Positions 19,191-28,852 of a DNA stretch of 64,000 nt are shown here, piece by piece (the first letter of the stretch is position 1; each line of letters opens with the position of its first letter). The DNA comes from Bacteroidota bacterium. GTDB lineage: Bacteria > Bacteroidota > Bacteroidia > AKYH767-A > OLB10. Below the pieces are notes generated by a model. The model had not been told where the DNA came from. It searched no databases and worked only from the letters and a program-made list of their open reading frames with translations. Location of the stretch: positions 1,054,001-1,118,000 of the forward strand of contig JADJOH010000008.1 in assembly GCA_016713925.1 (NCBI GenBank), given 5' to 3'. The translations under genes and the position numbers were made by a program.

Positions 19191-19460
19191 GTTTCATTTT
19201 TATCTATGATAAATAAAACCTAATTAACCTTTAATTATTGAGGTCTATGCAAGAATTTAACCCAACTTGGTTGATGTTTAATTTCTTACTTCTTCTGCTT
19301 TTGAGGTTATAGTTTAATAAATCACTCCCAATAATAAATAATGCGAATTATATTTTTAGTGTAAATAAAGCTTTTGGCCATTAGTTATAATTCTAACTCC
19401 CCAAATTTGTACTTTTATTCTTCATATCGTCTTAACAGGCGTTTGAAAAACCGGATAAAT

Positions 19461-19844
19461 TCATTTCATTTTTTCTGTAAGATAAATTCTAGTATTCGGA
19501 TCGTACGTTAGTGGGAAATAAGCGTTCATTGTTCCGTTATTGCTCGTAACCTTTACAGTAATGAGCTTTGCTTTACTTTTATCGGTGATATCAGTATAAT
19601 GTGCCATTTCCGCTATTCCGGTATAGGTGTTTTTAATAGTATTTTTCTTTCCTGAAATACTATAAACGGTTACTTCTTTCCCCACTATTGCACTTATTTC
19701 CTTTAATCGCTCCTGAACATCATATCCTTTTTTCATAACAAATAGTTCCGCTTCCTTATTTTTCTCCAGATCCAATATATCCTGACTATTCACAGCGTTG
19801 GGCAAAAAGATAAATACTGTAACAATAAATAGGTTTCTTATCAT
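19461..19844 (-). CDS. Hypothetical secreted protein
   Basis: A 127-aa protein with a hydrophobic N-terminus (residues 1-20, VTVFIFLPNAVNS) and no recognised domain afterwards. The mature part is a beta-rich stretch (GKEVTVYSISGKKN, AKLITVKVTSNNG). I do not know its function. It is flanked by the KilA-N and antitoxin-like genes, both on the same strand, but spacing is loose. Confidence 0.6.
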   Translation of the reverse strand: MIRNLFIVTVFIFLPNAVNSQDILDLEKNKEAELFVMKKGYDVQERLKEISAIVGKEVTVYSISGKKNTIKNTYTGIAEMAHYTDITDKSKAKLITVKVTSNNGTMNAYFPLTYDPNTRIYLTEKMK

Positions 19845-19913
19845 GTTAGGAGAGGGTGAGTTTTGAGGTTTGGGAATCTTTATTGTTTTTAGGATTCGAT
19901 TAGGTCTTCCAAA

Positions 19914-20141
19914 TTATTTTGAAAGCCATTTAGCAATTCCTTTTTTAGCTTTTGAATGAGAAATTGTTCTACCTTCTTCAAGATCTTTAAGCCCTTTACG
20001 AACAGAAGCTTTTTGGCTGGTACTTAATTTTAATACTTTATCCGCTTCTCCAGATAGATTTAAAAGCTTATAAATGTTTTCAAGCAGTGATTTGTCTTTA
20101 GTCTCTTTTAATTTAGAGATAAATCGTTTTTGAATAGCCAC
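19914..20141 (-). CDS. Small antitoxin-like protein (addiction-module type)
   Basis: A 75-aa protein with helical N-terminus and the C-terminal stretch RKGLKDLEEGRTISHSKAKKGIAKWLSK, which resembles antitoxins of RelBE/ParDE-like modules. No partner toxin is visible: only 69 bases separate its stop from the next gene, and the upstream side is empty. It carries its own well-formed promoter (20170-20200). Function is inferred from sequence resemblance only. Confidence 0.6.
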   Translation of the reverse strand: MAIQKRFISKLKETKDKSLLENIYKLLNLSGEADKVLKLSTSQKASVRKGLKDLEEGRTISHSKAKKGIAKWLSK

Positions 20142-20169
20142 TGTTGTTATAATTTAAATGTATCAGTTA

Positions 20170-20200
20170 CAAATTTAGTAAAATTTAATAGGATTGCAAA
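20170..20200 (-). promoter_or_regulatory. Bacteroidota promoter for the antitoxin-like gene
   Basis: On the minus strand it reads TTTG-N19-TAAATTTG: CAAA at 20197-20200 and CAAATTTA at 20170-20177 on the plus strand. This is an exact fit to the -33/-7 pattern, with the ATG about 29 bases further down at 20141. Confidence 0.7.
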
Positions 20201-20562
20201 ACTTCATAATCCCGAAAAGACTTTTTACCAGCGGTGATATTTCTTGCCTTTGAATCGTCGTATTTACTTTTATGTTTTTATGTTGTTTTCAACTAACTTG
20301 GAAGTATAGGTATTGGTCTGTTTTGTCATCTGACTGTAAGTTTTATCTGCAGTCCAACTAATTTCTTAGACGTAGTGTTTGCTTCACATGGATTGGTCTT
20401 TTGCCATGGTGTGTTTCCTGATTTCGGGGCTGAGCAACGAATAGCGCTAAAATCAACTCATGTCAATTAATTAATGAGTTGATATATATAGTATTGTAGT
20501 TTCATTTATATACGGTCAGGCCGCCAGCCGGAGGGACCGGAATGATGGAAACTTTATTAGAG
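20201..20562. other. Intergenic region before the M36 protease, no gene seen
   Basis: No coding frame is convincing. It holds AT-rich sequence and GGTCAGGCCGCCAGCCGG near 20514-20531. I see no repeat shared with other parts of the window. Confidence 0.45.
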
Positions 20563-20570
20563 TATATTTG
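20563..20570 (+). promoter_or_regulatory. Possible -7 box for the M36 protease gene
   Basis: TATATTTG fits TAnnTTTG. Transcription would then start near 20577, which makes the TTG at 20573 an unlikely start and favours the ATG codons at 20594-20636. No clear TTTG is found at the expected -33 distance. Confidence 0.4.
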
Positions 20571-20635
20571 TTTTGAAAAAGCCATTTCACTTCATGAAAT
20601 TGCAAAAACCTCTAATGAAACATACCCATAAATCT

Positions 20636-23600
20636 ATGAAGTATCTATTGACGAAAACGCTGATTATTTTGTTATTGTTAGGGACGAAAGTTTCTGCACA
20701 AAGCGATCATAAGAAAATTATTAATGATTATTTCCTTAAACATTACAAGGAGATTGGAGTAACTATGGATGATGTTTCGGAGTGGACAATCACCGATCAG
20801 AATTATTCCAAGCAAACCGGAATTACGCATATTTATCTCCGTCAGCAATACAAGGGAATTCCAGTGGCGAACGGACTTGCCAATTTTGCTTTGAAAGAAG
20901 ATAAGTTGATTCTTACCGGAAACAGATTGATTTCAAATTTGAACAGTAAGATCCGGTATAAAACGCCTGACCTGAATCCTCAGCAAGCTATTCATGCTGC
21001 TGCCACCTTATTGAATGTTGGTCGCCCTGAAAATCTTCGAATTTTAAATACCGTATCTTCTCAACATTTTATTTACAGCAAAGGGAACATTTCAACAGTA
21101 GATATTCCGGTCAGGCTGATGTATTACGCCATCTCCGGTGAGCTTGTCCGACTGGCTTGGGATTTGTCCATTTATACATTAGATGCTAAGCATTGGTGGT
21201 CTGTACAGATTGATGCAGAAACAGGAGCATTAATTTCTAATAACGATTGGGTGGTGAAATGTAATTTTGATCATGGTCCATCTGCATCCTGTAGCGCAAC
21301 TTGTGCAACTGCAGGGCCTTCTTCAGGCAAATCAACACCAGGCATCAGCTCCATTCCCGGCACCTATACCGTTTTCCCATTGCCTGTGGAGAGTCCGAAT
21401 CATGGATCTATATCTACCGTCATCGAACCTGCAGATTCCCTTTCTTCTCCTTATGGCTGGCACGATACCGATGGTGTATCGGGGTATGAGTATACCATTA
21501 CACGTGGTAATAATGTTTTCGCTTATGATGACGGTGACGATGATAATCTTCCCGGATTTAGTCCTGATGGTGGACCGTCATTGACGTTTAATTTCCCTTA
21601 TAATAGTTCAGGCGCACCTCTGACTTATCAATCTGCAGCTATCACCAATTTATTTTACATGAATAATTTGATGCACGATATATGGTACAACCATGGATTT
21701 GATGAGGAAAGTGGAAATTTTCAGGTGAACAATTACGGAAATGGAGGAATCGGTGTTGATGAAGTGCTTGCTGAAGCACAAGATGGAGGAGGTACCAACA
21801 ATGCAAATTTTGCAACTCCTCCTGATGGTTCTAATCCGCGCATGCAAATGTATTTATGGAATTCAGCGCAACAGGCCGGAAATTACCTTGAAATAAATTC
21901 TCCTACTGTGATTACCGGTACGTATGGCGCTGCCGATGCAACGTTTGGTCCCGGTTTACCTGCTACGCCGATTACTGCTGATATTGCATTGCTGGAAGAC
22001 AATACAGCACCAGTGAACGATGGTTGTGAAACCGTTGTGAATGCAGCTCAACTCGCCGGGAAAATTGTACTGGTAGTCCGTGGAACCTGCAGTTTTAATA
22101 TTAAAGTTGAGGCTGCTCAAAATGCCGGGGCCCTTGCAGTGATTGTCGTTAATAATGTGGCAGGAGCTCCTATTCAAATGGGAGGTACCAGCACGACGAT
22201 CACTATACCTTCTATTATGATTTCGCTGGCGGATGGAAATCTCATTAAGGCGCAACTGCTTCTTGGTACTGTATCAGGAACCATCAGCGATGGTGGCGGA
22301 GGTTCTGCTGTAAGAGATGGTGATTTTGATAATGTAATCATCGCGCATGAGTATGGTCACGGAATATCCAACAGATTAACAGGAGGTCCGTCTAATTCGA
22401 ATTGTCTGAACAATGCGGAGCAAATGGGAGAAGGATGGAGCGATTGGTTTGGTTTGATGTTGACCATTGAACCGGGAGATCAGGGTAGCGACACGCGCGG
22501 AGTGGGTACTTTTGCCATCGGTGAGCCTACCAATGGTGTAGGTATTCGTCCCGCACCTTACTCAACAGATTTTGGTATTAATAACTATACCTACGGTGCT
22601 TCCAATAACGCCGGACAAATTTCACAACCGCATGGTGTAGGCTTCATTTTCGCAACAGCACTTTGGGATTTAACATGGGCTTTGATTGATCAATACGGTG
22701 GTACGCCTGATCCGGATTTATATACCGGTACAGGAGGAAATAATATCGCCATGAAACTCGTCATTGAGGGGTTGAAATTGCAGCCCTGTAACCCCGGAAT
22801 GCTCGATGGTCGTGATGCCATCTTGCAGGCGGATCAGTTGCTGTACGGTGGTATCCATCAATGCCTGATATGGGAGGTGTTTGCGAACAGAGGATTTGGC
22901 TTCAGTGCCAGCCAGGGAAGTGCTTCGAGTCGTTCGGATCAATCCGAAGCATTTGATATTCCTACTTTTTGTCAGATTGCTACTGCGCCTCCTGTGGCTG
23001 CCTTTGTGGCGAGCAGTTTAACGAGTTGTGTGACGGAATTAAGTTTTACCGATAGCAGTTATTCTACACCACAATCCTGGCTATGGAATTTTGGAGACGG
23101 AACAACTTCCACCTTGCAGAACCCATCGCATAACTTTCCATCAACCGGTGTGTTCACGGTAGAATTAATTGTTACCAATACACTCGGAAGCGATACCACC
23201 TCTCAACAAATTACCATTAGTCTTCCTCCCACTCCGGTTACCAATGATGTAGTCGTTTGTGAAGGAGATACTGCATTTGTAAGTACACTGGTAACAGGTA
23301 GTGCAGAATGGAGGAATGCTTCCAATACGCTTATTTATGTCGGAGATACTTTAGTGGTTCCGAATGTAAGTACGACACAGACTTATTATGTTAAAAATTT
23401 AGTTGGAAATCCCAGCCAGAATGTCGGACCTGTGAATACTGCTTTTGGAACAGGCGGATATCATGGCAATGCATTTCATGGTGCGCAAAACTTTACAGCA
23501 GCTCAGGCTTTTGAAATAGTATCAGTATTGGTAGATGCAAGTGGTGCAGGGCCACGTCAGATTTTCCTTGCCAGCGGATCTAATACTGACGGAACACCTC

Positions 23601-24382
23601 CTTCCGGACCACAAATTGTCGATTCGGTCACTGTGAATCTGGTGAATGGATTACAACGTGTGAATGTAAATTTGATGGTTCCTGCTTCAGGTAATTATAA
23701 TCTGGGCGCTAACAATGCCAATTTATATCGTAATAACGGCGGTGCGAGCTATCCGTATACATTGGCAAATTACATGACCATTACCAGTTCTTCCGCCACT
23801 ACAAATCCGGGTACCTACTATTACTATTTCTATGATATCGAAGTACGCGATCCTCAGTGTATATCATTAACGGATACCGTAGTGGTGACCCCCGAAATTG
23901 TTGATTTTGGATATGTGGTCACAGGGAATGCCGTTGCATTTTCGGATTCTTCAGTAGCGGCGACAGGTTGGCTATGGGATTTTGGAGATGGTGGATCATC
24001 TGCCTTGCAAAATCCGAATCACACTTACGCATCTTCAGGAACATATACGGTTACCTTGACCATAAACGGCGCTGGTTGTTCGAAATCTTATGTGGTAACC
24101 ATTGGTACTACCGGTTTAGATGAATTCGCCGGAAATAACCTGCAATTTACATTGTTCCCTAATCCTGCTCGCAAGCAAACCACGCTGCAGTTAAATCAGA
24201 AGTTGCCACAGCCTGCTAATTTGATACTCTATACTCTGGAAGGAAAGGAAGTAATTTCTATGCGTGTAAATGCGGGCGTTAAAGAGGTAATAATTCCTGT
24301 GAACGAATTGGCTGCTCAGTTGTATGTAGTCGTTTTAAGAAACGAGGAGGGAGAAGTGAGGCAGAAACTGTTCGTTGAATAA
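20636..24382 (+). CDS. Secreted M36-family (fungalysin) metalloprotease with PA and PKD domains, T9SS sorting domain
   Basis: A 1248-aa secreted protease counted from the ATG at 20636, which opens a clean signal peptide (MKYLLTKTLIILLLLGTKVSA). It has an FTP-type propeptide, then the M36 catalytic domain with the zinc motif HEYGH (about residues 571-575) in AHEYGHGISNRLTGG and the downstream Glu in AEQMGEGWSDW. A PA-type insert (GCETVVNAAQLAGKIVLVVRG) precedes the active site. Two PKD domains follow (SWLWNFGDGTTSTLQNPSH near 23090 and GWLWDFGDGGSSALQNPNH near 23970). A C-terminal T9SS domain (LFPNPARKQTTLQL) ends the protein. It likely degrades extracellular protein for nutrition. Confidence 0.9.
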   Translation: MKYLLTKTLIILLLLGTKVSAQSDHKKIINDYFLKHYKEIGVTMDDVSEWTITDQNYSKQTGITHIYLRQQYKGIPVANGLANFALKEDKLILTGNRLISNLNSKIRYKTPDLNPQQAIHAAATLLNVGRPENLRILNTVSSQHFIYSKGNISTVDIPVRLMYYAISGELVRLAWDLSIYTLDAKHWWSVQIDAETGALISNNDWVVKCNFDHGPSASCSATCATAGPSSGKSTPGISSIPGTYTVFPLPVESPNHGSISTVIEPADSLSSPYGWHDTDGVSGYEYTITRGNNVFAYDDGDDDNLPGFSPDGGPSLTFNFPYNSSGAPLTYQSAAITNLFYMNNLMHDIWYNHGFDEESGNFQVNNYGNGGIGVDEVLAEAQDGGGTNNANFATPPDGSNPRMQMYLWNSAQQAGNYLEINSPTVITGTYGAADATFGPGLPATPITADIALLEDNTAPVNDGCETVVNAAQLAGKIVLVVRGTCSFNIKVEAAQNAGALAVIVVNNVAGAPIQMGGTSTTITIPSIMISLADGNLIKAQLLLGTVSGTISDGGGGSAVRDGDFDNVIIAHEYGHGISNRLTGGPSNSNCLNNAEQMGEGWSDWFGLMLTIEPGDQGSDTRGVGTFAIGEPTNGVGIRPAPYSTDFGINNYTYGASNNAGQISQPHGVGFIFATALWDLTWALIDQYGGTPDPDLYTGTGGNNIAMKLVIEGLKLQPCNPGMLDGRDAILQADQLLYGGIHQCLIWEVFANRGFGFSASQGSASSRSDQSEAFDIPTFCQIATAPPVAAFVASSLTSCVTELSFTDSSYSTPQSWLWNFGDGTTSTLQNPSHNFPSTGVFTVELIVTNTLGSDTTSQQITISLPPTPVTNDVVVCEGDTAFVSTLVTGSAEWRNASNTLIYVGDTLVVPNVSTTQTYYVKNLVGNPSQNVGPVNTAFGTGGYHGNAFHGAQNFTAAQAFEIVSVLVDASGAGPRQIFLASGSNTDGTPPSGPQIVDSVTVNLVNGLQRVNVNLMVPASGNYNLGANNANLYRNNGGASYPYTLANYMTITSSSATTNPGTYYYYFYDIEVRDPQCISLTDTVVVTPEIVDFGYVVTGNAVAFSDSSVAATGWLWDFGDGGSSALQNPNHTYASSGTYTVTLTINGAGCSKSYVVTIGTTGLDEFAGNNLQFTLFPNPARKQTTLQLNQKLPQPANLILYTLEGKEVISMRVNAGVKEVIIPVNELAAQLYVVVLRNEEGEVRQKLFVE

Positions 24383-24413
24383 TTCCGAAAGAAATACATA
24401 ATCAAAATTTGCT

Positions 24414-24454
24414 AACCCCCGGATGATACACCGTCATACCGGGGGTTGTTTTTT
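24414..24454 (+). terminator. Rho-independent terminator after the M36 protease
   Basis: Stem AACCCCCGG (24414-24422) pairs with CCGGGGGTT (24439-24447) around a 16-base loop, followed by GTTTTTTG. It is strong and correctly placed 32 bases after the stop codon. Confidence 0.85.
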
Positions 24455-24744
24455 GAAGAATGGATGGGAGATGTATGTGTATAGTGAATGCAGCCTGTAG
24501 CCTATTAACAGGCAAGAATTTTTAAATGGTAAATCATTGTAGCTACCATTTGCAGAAGTGGCAGCAGTTGTTGCTAATTGTACACTTCGACCAACCAGTT
24601 ATACAACTATCCTGTCGTAATCCGGTCGCTCAACGTAGTTTTAACTAGTTATTAATGGATGCTCACGGTGATCAGATGGGCCCTGGTGCTCCCCTCGTCG
24701 TCTAAGCATCGCATTTCCGCATTTCCGCACCTGCCTGCCGGCAG

Positions 24745-26198
24745 CTACTGTTTGGACACAAATGTATTAAATTAGCCTTATGAAGAAACCAAATTATATA
24801 ATTGATTTCGAAGGCGAACTGAGCGATAAAAGGTTAGAAGACAGGGCAAGAAAGGTTGTTTCAGCCTTAGTAATTTCTCGAACAAGTTCTGTTCACGGTA
24901 GCACGTTAACTGAAGCTGATCAAAAAGGGTTTTACAGGTTTTTGGATAATGAAAACGTTAGTGAGGCAGAGCTCATCAGTTCTCTAACGAAACGATGTAA
25001 AAGAAATGTTCAAGGAAAAGATGTATTAGTAATTCAAGATAGTAGTTCTTATGGTTTAGGGCATCTAAAGGAAAGCATAGAAGAAGATAGCGGTTTAGGA
25101 TTAGTTGGCAACAAAATGGGGTTAGGCTTTTTAACTCATATTAGCTTGGTACTTGATGCCCAAACTGAAGATTTGTTGGGCTATTCCGATGTACAATTAT
25201 GGCATCGAAAAGAAGATAAGTCAAACAATACAACACGGATTTATAAGCAACAACCCATTGAAGAAAAGGAGTCCTATAAGTGGATAAAAGCGAGTGAAAG
25301 CTCAAAAGCTATATTATCAGAAGCAGCAACAATCACGATAATAGAAGATCGTGAAGGTGACATTTATGATCAGTTTTGCACTGTGCCGGATGACCGGACT
25401 GATTTAATAATTAGAAGCAGAAGTGACAGGAAACTTGCAGATGGAAGTTCAATGGATGAAACCATTAAAAAGTCAAAGTCGCTCGGTCAATTATCCATTC
25501 CGATAATTAAAGATTTAAGAAAACAAAAGATTGCAAGGATAGCACAAGCCGAAATTAAAGTATGCAAAGTAGAGTTAGAACGACCACATGGGAAATATAT
25601 TAACAAGGAATTACCAAAGTCAAAAGAGTTATTTGTAGTAAATGTTCAGGAAAAAAGTAATGTAAAAATAAAGGATCCGATACACTGGCGAATTCTCACT
25701 ACAATTGAAGTACGAACAGGTGAAGATGCAGAGAAAATCATTGAACGTTATAAACAAAGATGGTATATTGAACAGTTGTTTCGATTGACTAAGAAGCAAG
25801 GATTTAAAATAGAGCAAACCCAACTTAAAAATGGATGGGGTATTAGAAAACTCTATCTGTTGGTGTTGGCAGCTGCACTAAAAGTGATGCAACTCTACCT
25901 TGCATATGGAGTGGAAAAAAGCCAGCCCATAACAAACGTCTTCGACGAGAAAGAAATAGAATGCTTGGAAAAATCGAGCAAAAATTAAAAGTAACTGAAG
26001 CCACAACAAACCCATATTCTCCTAAAGTACTAGCATGGGCATCATGGATAATAGGAAGATTGGGTGGTTGGAAAGGAAATCCAAATCAAAGACCACCAGG
26101 CCCAATTATATTACTAAAAGGCGTAGAAAAATTTGAGAATATTTATGAAGGATGGAAATTGGCTTCAAATTACACTTAAAGATGTGTCCAAACAGTAG
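24745..26198 (+). mobile_element. Complete IS4-family insertion sequence (1454 bp) with 10-bp target duplication
   Basis: The ends are exact 16-bp inverted repeats, CTACTGTTTGGACACA at 24745-24760 and TGTGTCCAAACAGTAG at 26183-26198. Both are flanked by the direct repeat CTGCCGGCAG (24735-24744 and 26199-26208). Removing the element and one repeat copy rebuilds a 22-bp perfect palindrome (6 + 10 + 6 bases, ACCTGC / CTGCCGGCAG / GCAGGT), of which an uninterrupted copy lies at 26235-26256. The target duplication length agrees with the IS4 family. Inside is one transposase gene in two frames. Confidence 0.92.
24780..26179 (+). CDS. IS4-family (Tn5/IS50-like) transposase, split by a -1 frame change near 25965-25988
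   Basis: The first frame (24780-25988) contains the DDE elements: LVIQDSSSYG with the first Asp, EDREGDIYDQF with the second Asp, and the C-terminal signature YKQRWYIEQLFRLTKKQG (the Y-R-E-K pattern with the catalytic Glu). The natural C-terminus is in the -1 frame (NPYSPKVLAWASWIIGRLGGWKG, then EGWKLA), up to 26179. The shift falls in the A-rich TTGGAAAAATCGAG. Either translation shifts there or one base is missing; without the tail the last 70 or so residues are lost. Confidence 0.82.
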
Positions 26199-26234
26199 CT
26201 GCCGGCAGGCAGGTTTCGCATTTCGTACTTTCGT

Positions 26235-26256
26235 ACCTGCCTGCCGGCAGGCAGGT
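26235..26256. repeat. Intact 22-bp palindromic repeat (same as the IS target)
   Basis: Perfect palindrome formed by ACCTGCCTGCC and its complement GGCAGGCAGGT. It lies 21 bases from the reconstructed copy interrupted by the IS. Flanks are of the type TTTCGCATTTTCGC. Probably a dispersed host repeat. Confidence 0.75.
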
Positions 26257-26359
26257 TTCGCATTTTCGCATTTTCGTATTTCGTACTCCCTCCTCCCTAA
26301 AATTCTAATATTGGTTGATTCTTTTTCTTTATAAGAAAAATAAGATTGCATTATAACTT

Positions 26360-26866
26360 TTATTTCCCTGTCTTTTTTTCAATTACAGCTATCGACTTTT
26401 GAAGTAGCAGTGAGTTGGGGATAGTTATCGTCTCCCCGCTGGTCGTTTTCAGATGAATAAAAAAGTAGGTCAACTCCGTCACTTCCCCCTCTAAGGGATA
26501 CTCTTTGTCCAGCATTTTTATTGTGTCACCTAATTTCAAAGGGTGATTAAAGAATAGTATGACACTCGATGTAATATTAGAGAGCAAGGACCATTGCGCA
26601 AAAAAAGCAATACCTAATGCGGTCAGAATTGTACTTGCAAATAAAGCAATTTCATTTTGCTCCAGTCCCCAGATACCTGTAAGAATAATTACGACAGCAA
26701 TGGATGTAAATAGATGCACTGCTTTTATAATTATCTTTCTTCTGGCTCTTTGAAGTTGAGTGTTTTTTAATGCATTATTTATGATGGTCTTGATAACAAA
26801 AAAGGCAATCACGTATATGCCGAGAATGGCCAGGGTTTCCAGGATTTGTATTTTTTGGGCGCTCAT
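26360..26866 (-). CDS. Small MscS-type mechanosensitive channel
   Basis: 168 aa. It has membrane segments near residues 11-30 and 53-75, then the pore helix region (STILTALGIAFFAQWSLLSNITSSVI) and a short beta domain (GDTIKMLDKEYPLEGEVTEL, ETITIPNSLLLQKSI). The end comes soon after the beta domain, so the C-terminal cage of MscS is absent, as in other short members of this family. Role: pressure release or ion passage under osmotic shock. Confidence 0.82.
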   Translation of the reverse strand: MSAQKIQILETLAILGIYVIAFFVIKTIINNALKNTQLQRARRKIIIKAVHLFTSIAVVIILTGIWGLEQNEIALFASTILTALGIAFFAQWSLLSNITSSVILFFNHPLKLGDTIKMLDKEYPLEGEVTELTYFFIHLKTTSGETITIPNSLLLQKSIAVIEKKTGK

Positions 26867-26905
26867 AATTTATAATTTGCTTGCTTTGCCTGATCAGGAT
26901 GCGGA

Positions 26906-27709
26906 TTAGTTTTCATTCTTAAAAGTCAATTTTTCTCTGTTTATTCCAATACTGTTTATGCTTTCGTAAAGCAAGGAGGAGTTTAATAACAAGCGATCAA
27001 GTTCTTGTTCAAAAAAGGCTGCTGTATGCGGGTTCCATAAATGAGGTTGCTTTTCAAGTTCCCTAAAGCTATTCCCCAGCGTAGTTATGTATTCTTTTTT
27101 TTGCGGCGCATCATTTATGAAGATGGGCGGGTATAAATCATACATTAACATCCAGTTCTTTGCGATTCTTGTTACTCTGCCGTTGCCATCAGCAAAGGGG
27201 TGAATACGAATGAGCTCGTGATGAAAATAAATGGCTCTTAATATGGGATGACGGATGGATTGTATCTTAAAAAAAAGTTCAGAAACTAAGGGAGGGACCA
27301 GATACGGATCCGGACATATATGAGCACCAATTTGAACGACTGTCTGCCGGTAACGATTTGGATGTATAGCATTGGTTTCAGGAGATACCAACCGAAGCAA
27401 TTGAAATAATTGGATCTCTTTTTCAAAATTGTTTTGCAAAATTATTTCCTCAAGAACAAAATCAAGTGAGATTTTTAAATTTTTCAAATATACTTCTGCC
27501 TCCTCTTCGTTTTGAGCTTCCATTTGAGCATTTTTTATACTCAATAGTTCCTTTAGAGTATTGACACCCTCTAAATAAATGTTTAATAAGTCATCGTCCA
27601 TATGGTGTCGGCTATAAATAATTAGCCGGTAAATAGACTTTACATAATGATCAATGTCTTTGATCTTATTTTGATTGACTTGAATAGCTTCTATTGGTAA
27701 TAATTCCAT
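26906..27709 (-). CDS. Fic-family protein (putative AMP-transferase)
   Basis: 267 aa from the ATG at 27709 (MELLPIEAIQ). The Fic motif HPFADGNGR is at about residues 170-178, followed by RIAKNWMLM. A possible inhibitory helix appears earlier: NIYLEG, close to the [ST]xxxE[GN] pattern but with Asn in the first position. The enzyme class transfers AMP to hydroxyl side chains of target proteins. The open frame continues upstream to 27862, but that part is decayed sbtA sequence read in another frame, so the ATG at 27709 is preferred. No partner antitoxin is seen. Confidence 0.85.
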   Translation of the reverse strand: MELLPIEAIQVNQNKIKDIDHYVKSIYRLIIYSRHHMDDDLLNIYLEGVNTLKELLSIKNAQMEAQNEEEAEVYLKNLKISLDFVLEEIILQNNFEKEIQLFQLLRLVSPETNAIHPNRYRQTVVQIGAHICPDPYLVPPLVSELFFKIQSIRHPILRAIYFHHELIRIHPFADGNGRVTRIAKNWMLMYDLYPPIFINDAPQKKEYITTLGNSFRELEKQPHLWNPHTAAFFEQELDRLLLNSSLLYESINSIGINREKLTFKNEN

Positions 27710-27710
27710 T

Positions 27711-28001
27711 TTTCTCTGTTTGTTGTTGTATTTATGTGTCTTCGCCCCGTTATAATGGCTGGAGATTCCATCAAAGCCATAATCGCAATCATGTACCACG
27801 AAGCCCCAGCTGCTCAATATTAAGATATGATAACTCTTGTCCACCCTTAAAACCAATAGCAAAGAGAAGATAAAGTGATATGAATTTAGAGGAATTTTGA
27901 GGGATTTCTAAATCACTTTTTAATTGAACTGAAAATATTCCGAGGACAAAGAATAATAATGCCGGATTGGTTAAGTTTTCTAGTAATAAATTGGAATTCA
28001 T
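27711..28001 (-). pseudogene. Decayed sbtA-type sodium-dependent bicarbonate transporter remnant
   Basis: From 28001 the frame reads NLTNPALLFFVLGIFSVQLK and then YLLFAIGFKGGQELSY, which are the first 60 or so residues of an SbtA-family bicarbonate transporter. It then stops near 27789. In another frame downstream is ATGATTGCG (MIAIMALMESPAII), the internal SbtA motif MALMESPAI, so a large internal segment is deleted. The remnant runs directly into the Fic gene. The transporter cannot work as it stands. Confidence 0.7.
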
Positions 28002-28021
28002 CTTATGCTAATTGTTTATTT

Positions 28022-28846
28022 CTATGGGTTGCATAGATCACAATAGGTGGGGTCTTCTTTTTGTTTCCCGTTTGGGTATTGCTCCTCTTTGGTATGATCG
28101 CATTTTTGACAAGTAGAGAGGGTACTAATATTGGAACGGGTAGGGGAATTGCATAGCTCACAAGGCAAGCCCTCTTTGGCAGCTGTAATTCCAAATCCCG
28201 GAGTAGAACATTTGGGGCATAAGGATTTTGCTTTGTCGGTTAATTTTATAACGGCCCTTTCAATAATCTTCATTCTTGTGGGGTTGTACAGGGCGCGCAT
28301 GTCGGTTTCCACAAATGCCTTTCCGTATTTGGAAATAAAATCTTCAAAAACATGTTTTAAGGATTCGTGATCTGTAATTCCTTTAACGAGATGGTTATCG
28401 TTTTTAATGATCAGACCGTGAGATGGAAATTTTGTCTTTTCAATAAATCTATTTAGTTCTGCTAAAGTTGTTACTTCTGACCCGTTAAAGTTGGTGTCAG
28501 TACTTATTTCCTTCACTAAGATTTCTAAATCATTTTTTTTGTCCAAAAGAAGCAGGAATTCCTCATCTGCCGGAATAAAAAACAGTGAAGGATGTGGACC
28601 GAAAGATCCTTCACTGGCTATTGCTAAATCAAGATTGTCGACTTCCGTGGCCCGCAGGCATTTCAATCGCGCTGTTGTTATGGGATCGTGTTTCCTTTCG
28701 ATTTCTCCGCTAAATGTTCCCAGTACATCTGTATCAAAATTTTCAACCAAATGACATTCAACACCAAGTTCCTTTTCCAAAAGAGGTGCAATAACTTTTT
28801 CTTTGCCATGCTTCGTGACTATAAGCAATTTTCTTCCTTTAAACAT
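28022..28846 (-). CDS. Hypothetical protein with zinc-ribbon-like C-terminus (DUF6671-like)
   Basis: A 274-aa soluble protein. The C-terminal part has CPKC, CELC, CQKC and CDLC pairs, likely to bind zinc, preceded by FVETDMRALYNPTRMKIIERA. The N-terminal part contains LLIVTKHGKEKVIAPLLEKELG and FIPADEEF. The resemblance to DUF6671 is from memory. It sits between the sbtA remnant and a small gene, divergent from LysR, and may have belonged to a carbon-transport regulon. No enzymatic function is known to me. Confidence 0.62.
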   Translation of the reverse strand: MFKGRKLLIVTKHGKEKVIAPLLEKELGVECHLVENFDTDVLGTFSGEIERKHDPITTARLKCLRATEVDNLDLAIASEGSFGPHPSLFFIPADEEFLLLLDKKNDLEILVKEISTDTNFNGSEVTTLAELNRFIEKTKFPSHGLIIKNDNHLVKGITDHESLKHVFEDFISKYGKAFVETDMRALYNPTRMKIIERAVIKLTDKAKSLCPKCSTPGFGITAAKEGLPCELCNSPTRSNISTLSTCQKCDHTKEEQYPNGKQKEDPTYCDLCNP

Positions 28847-28852
28847 GAGTGG

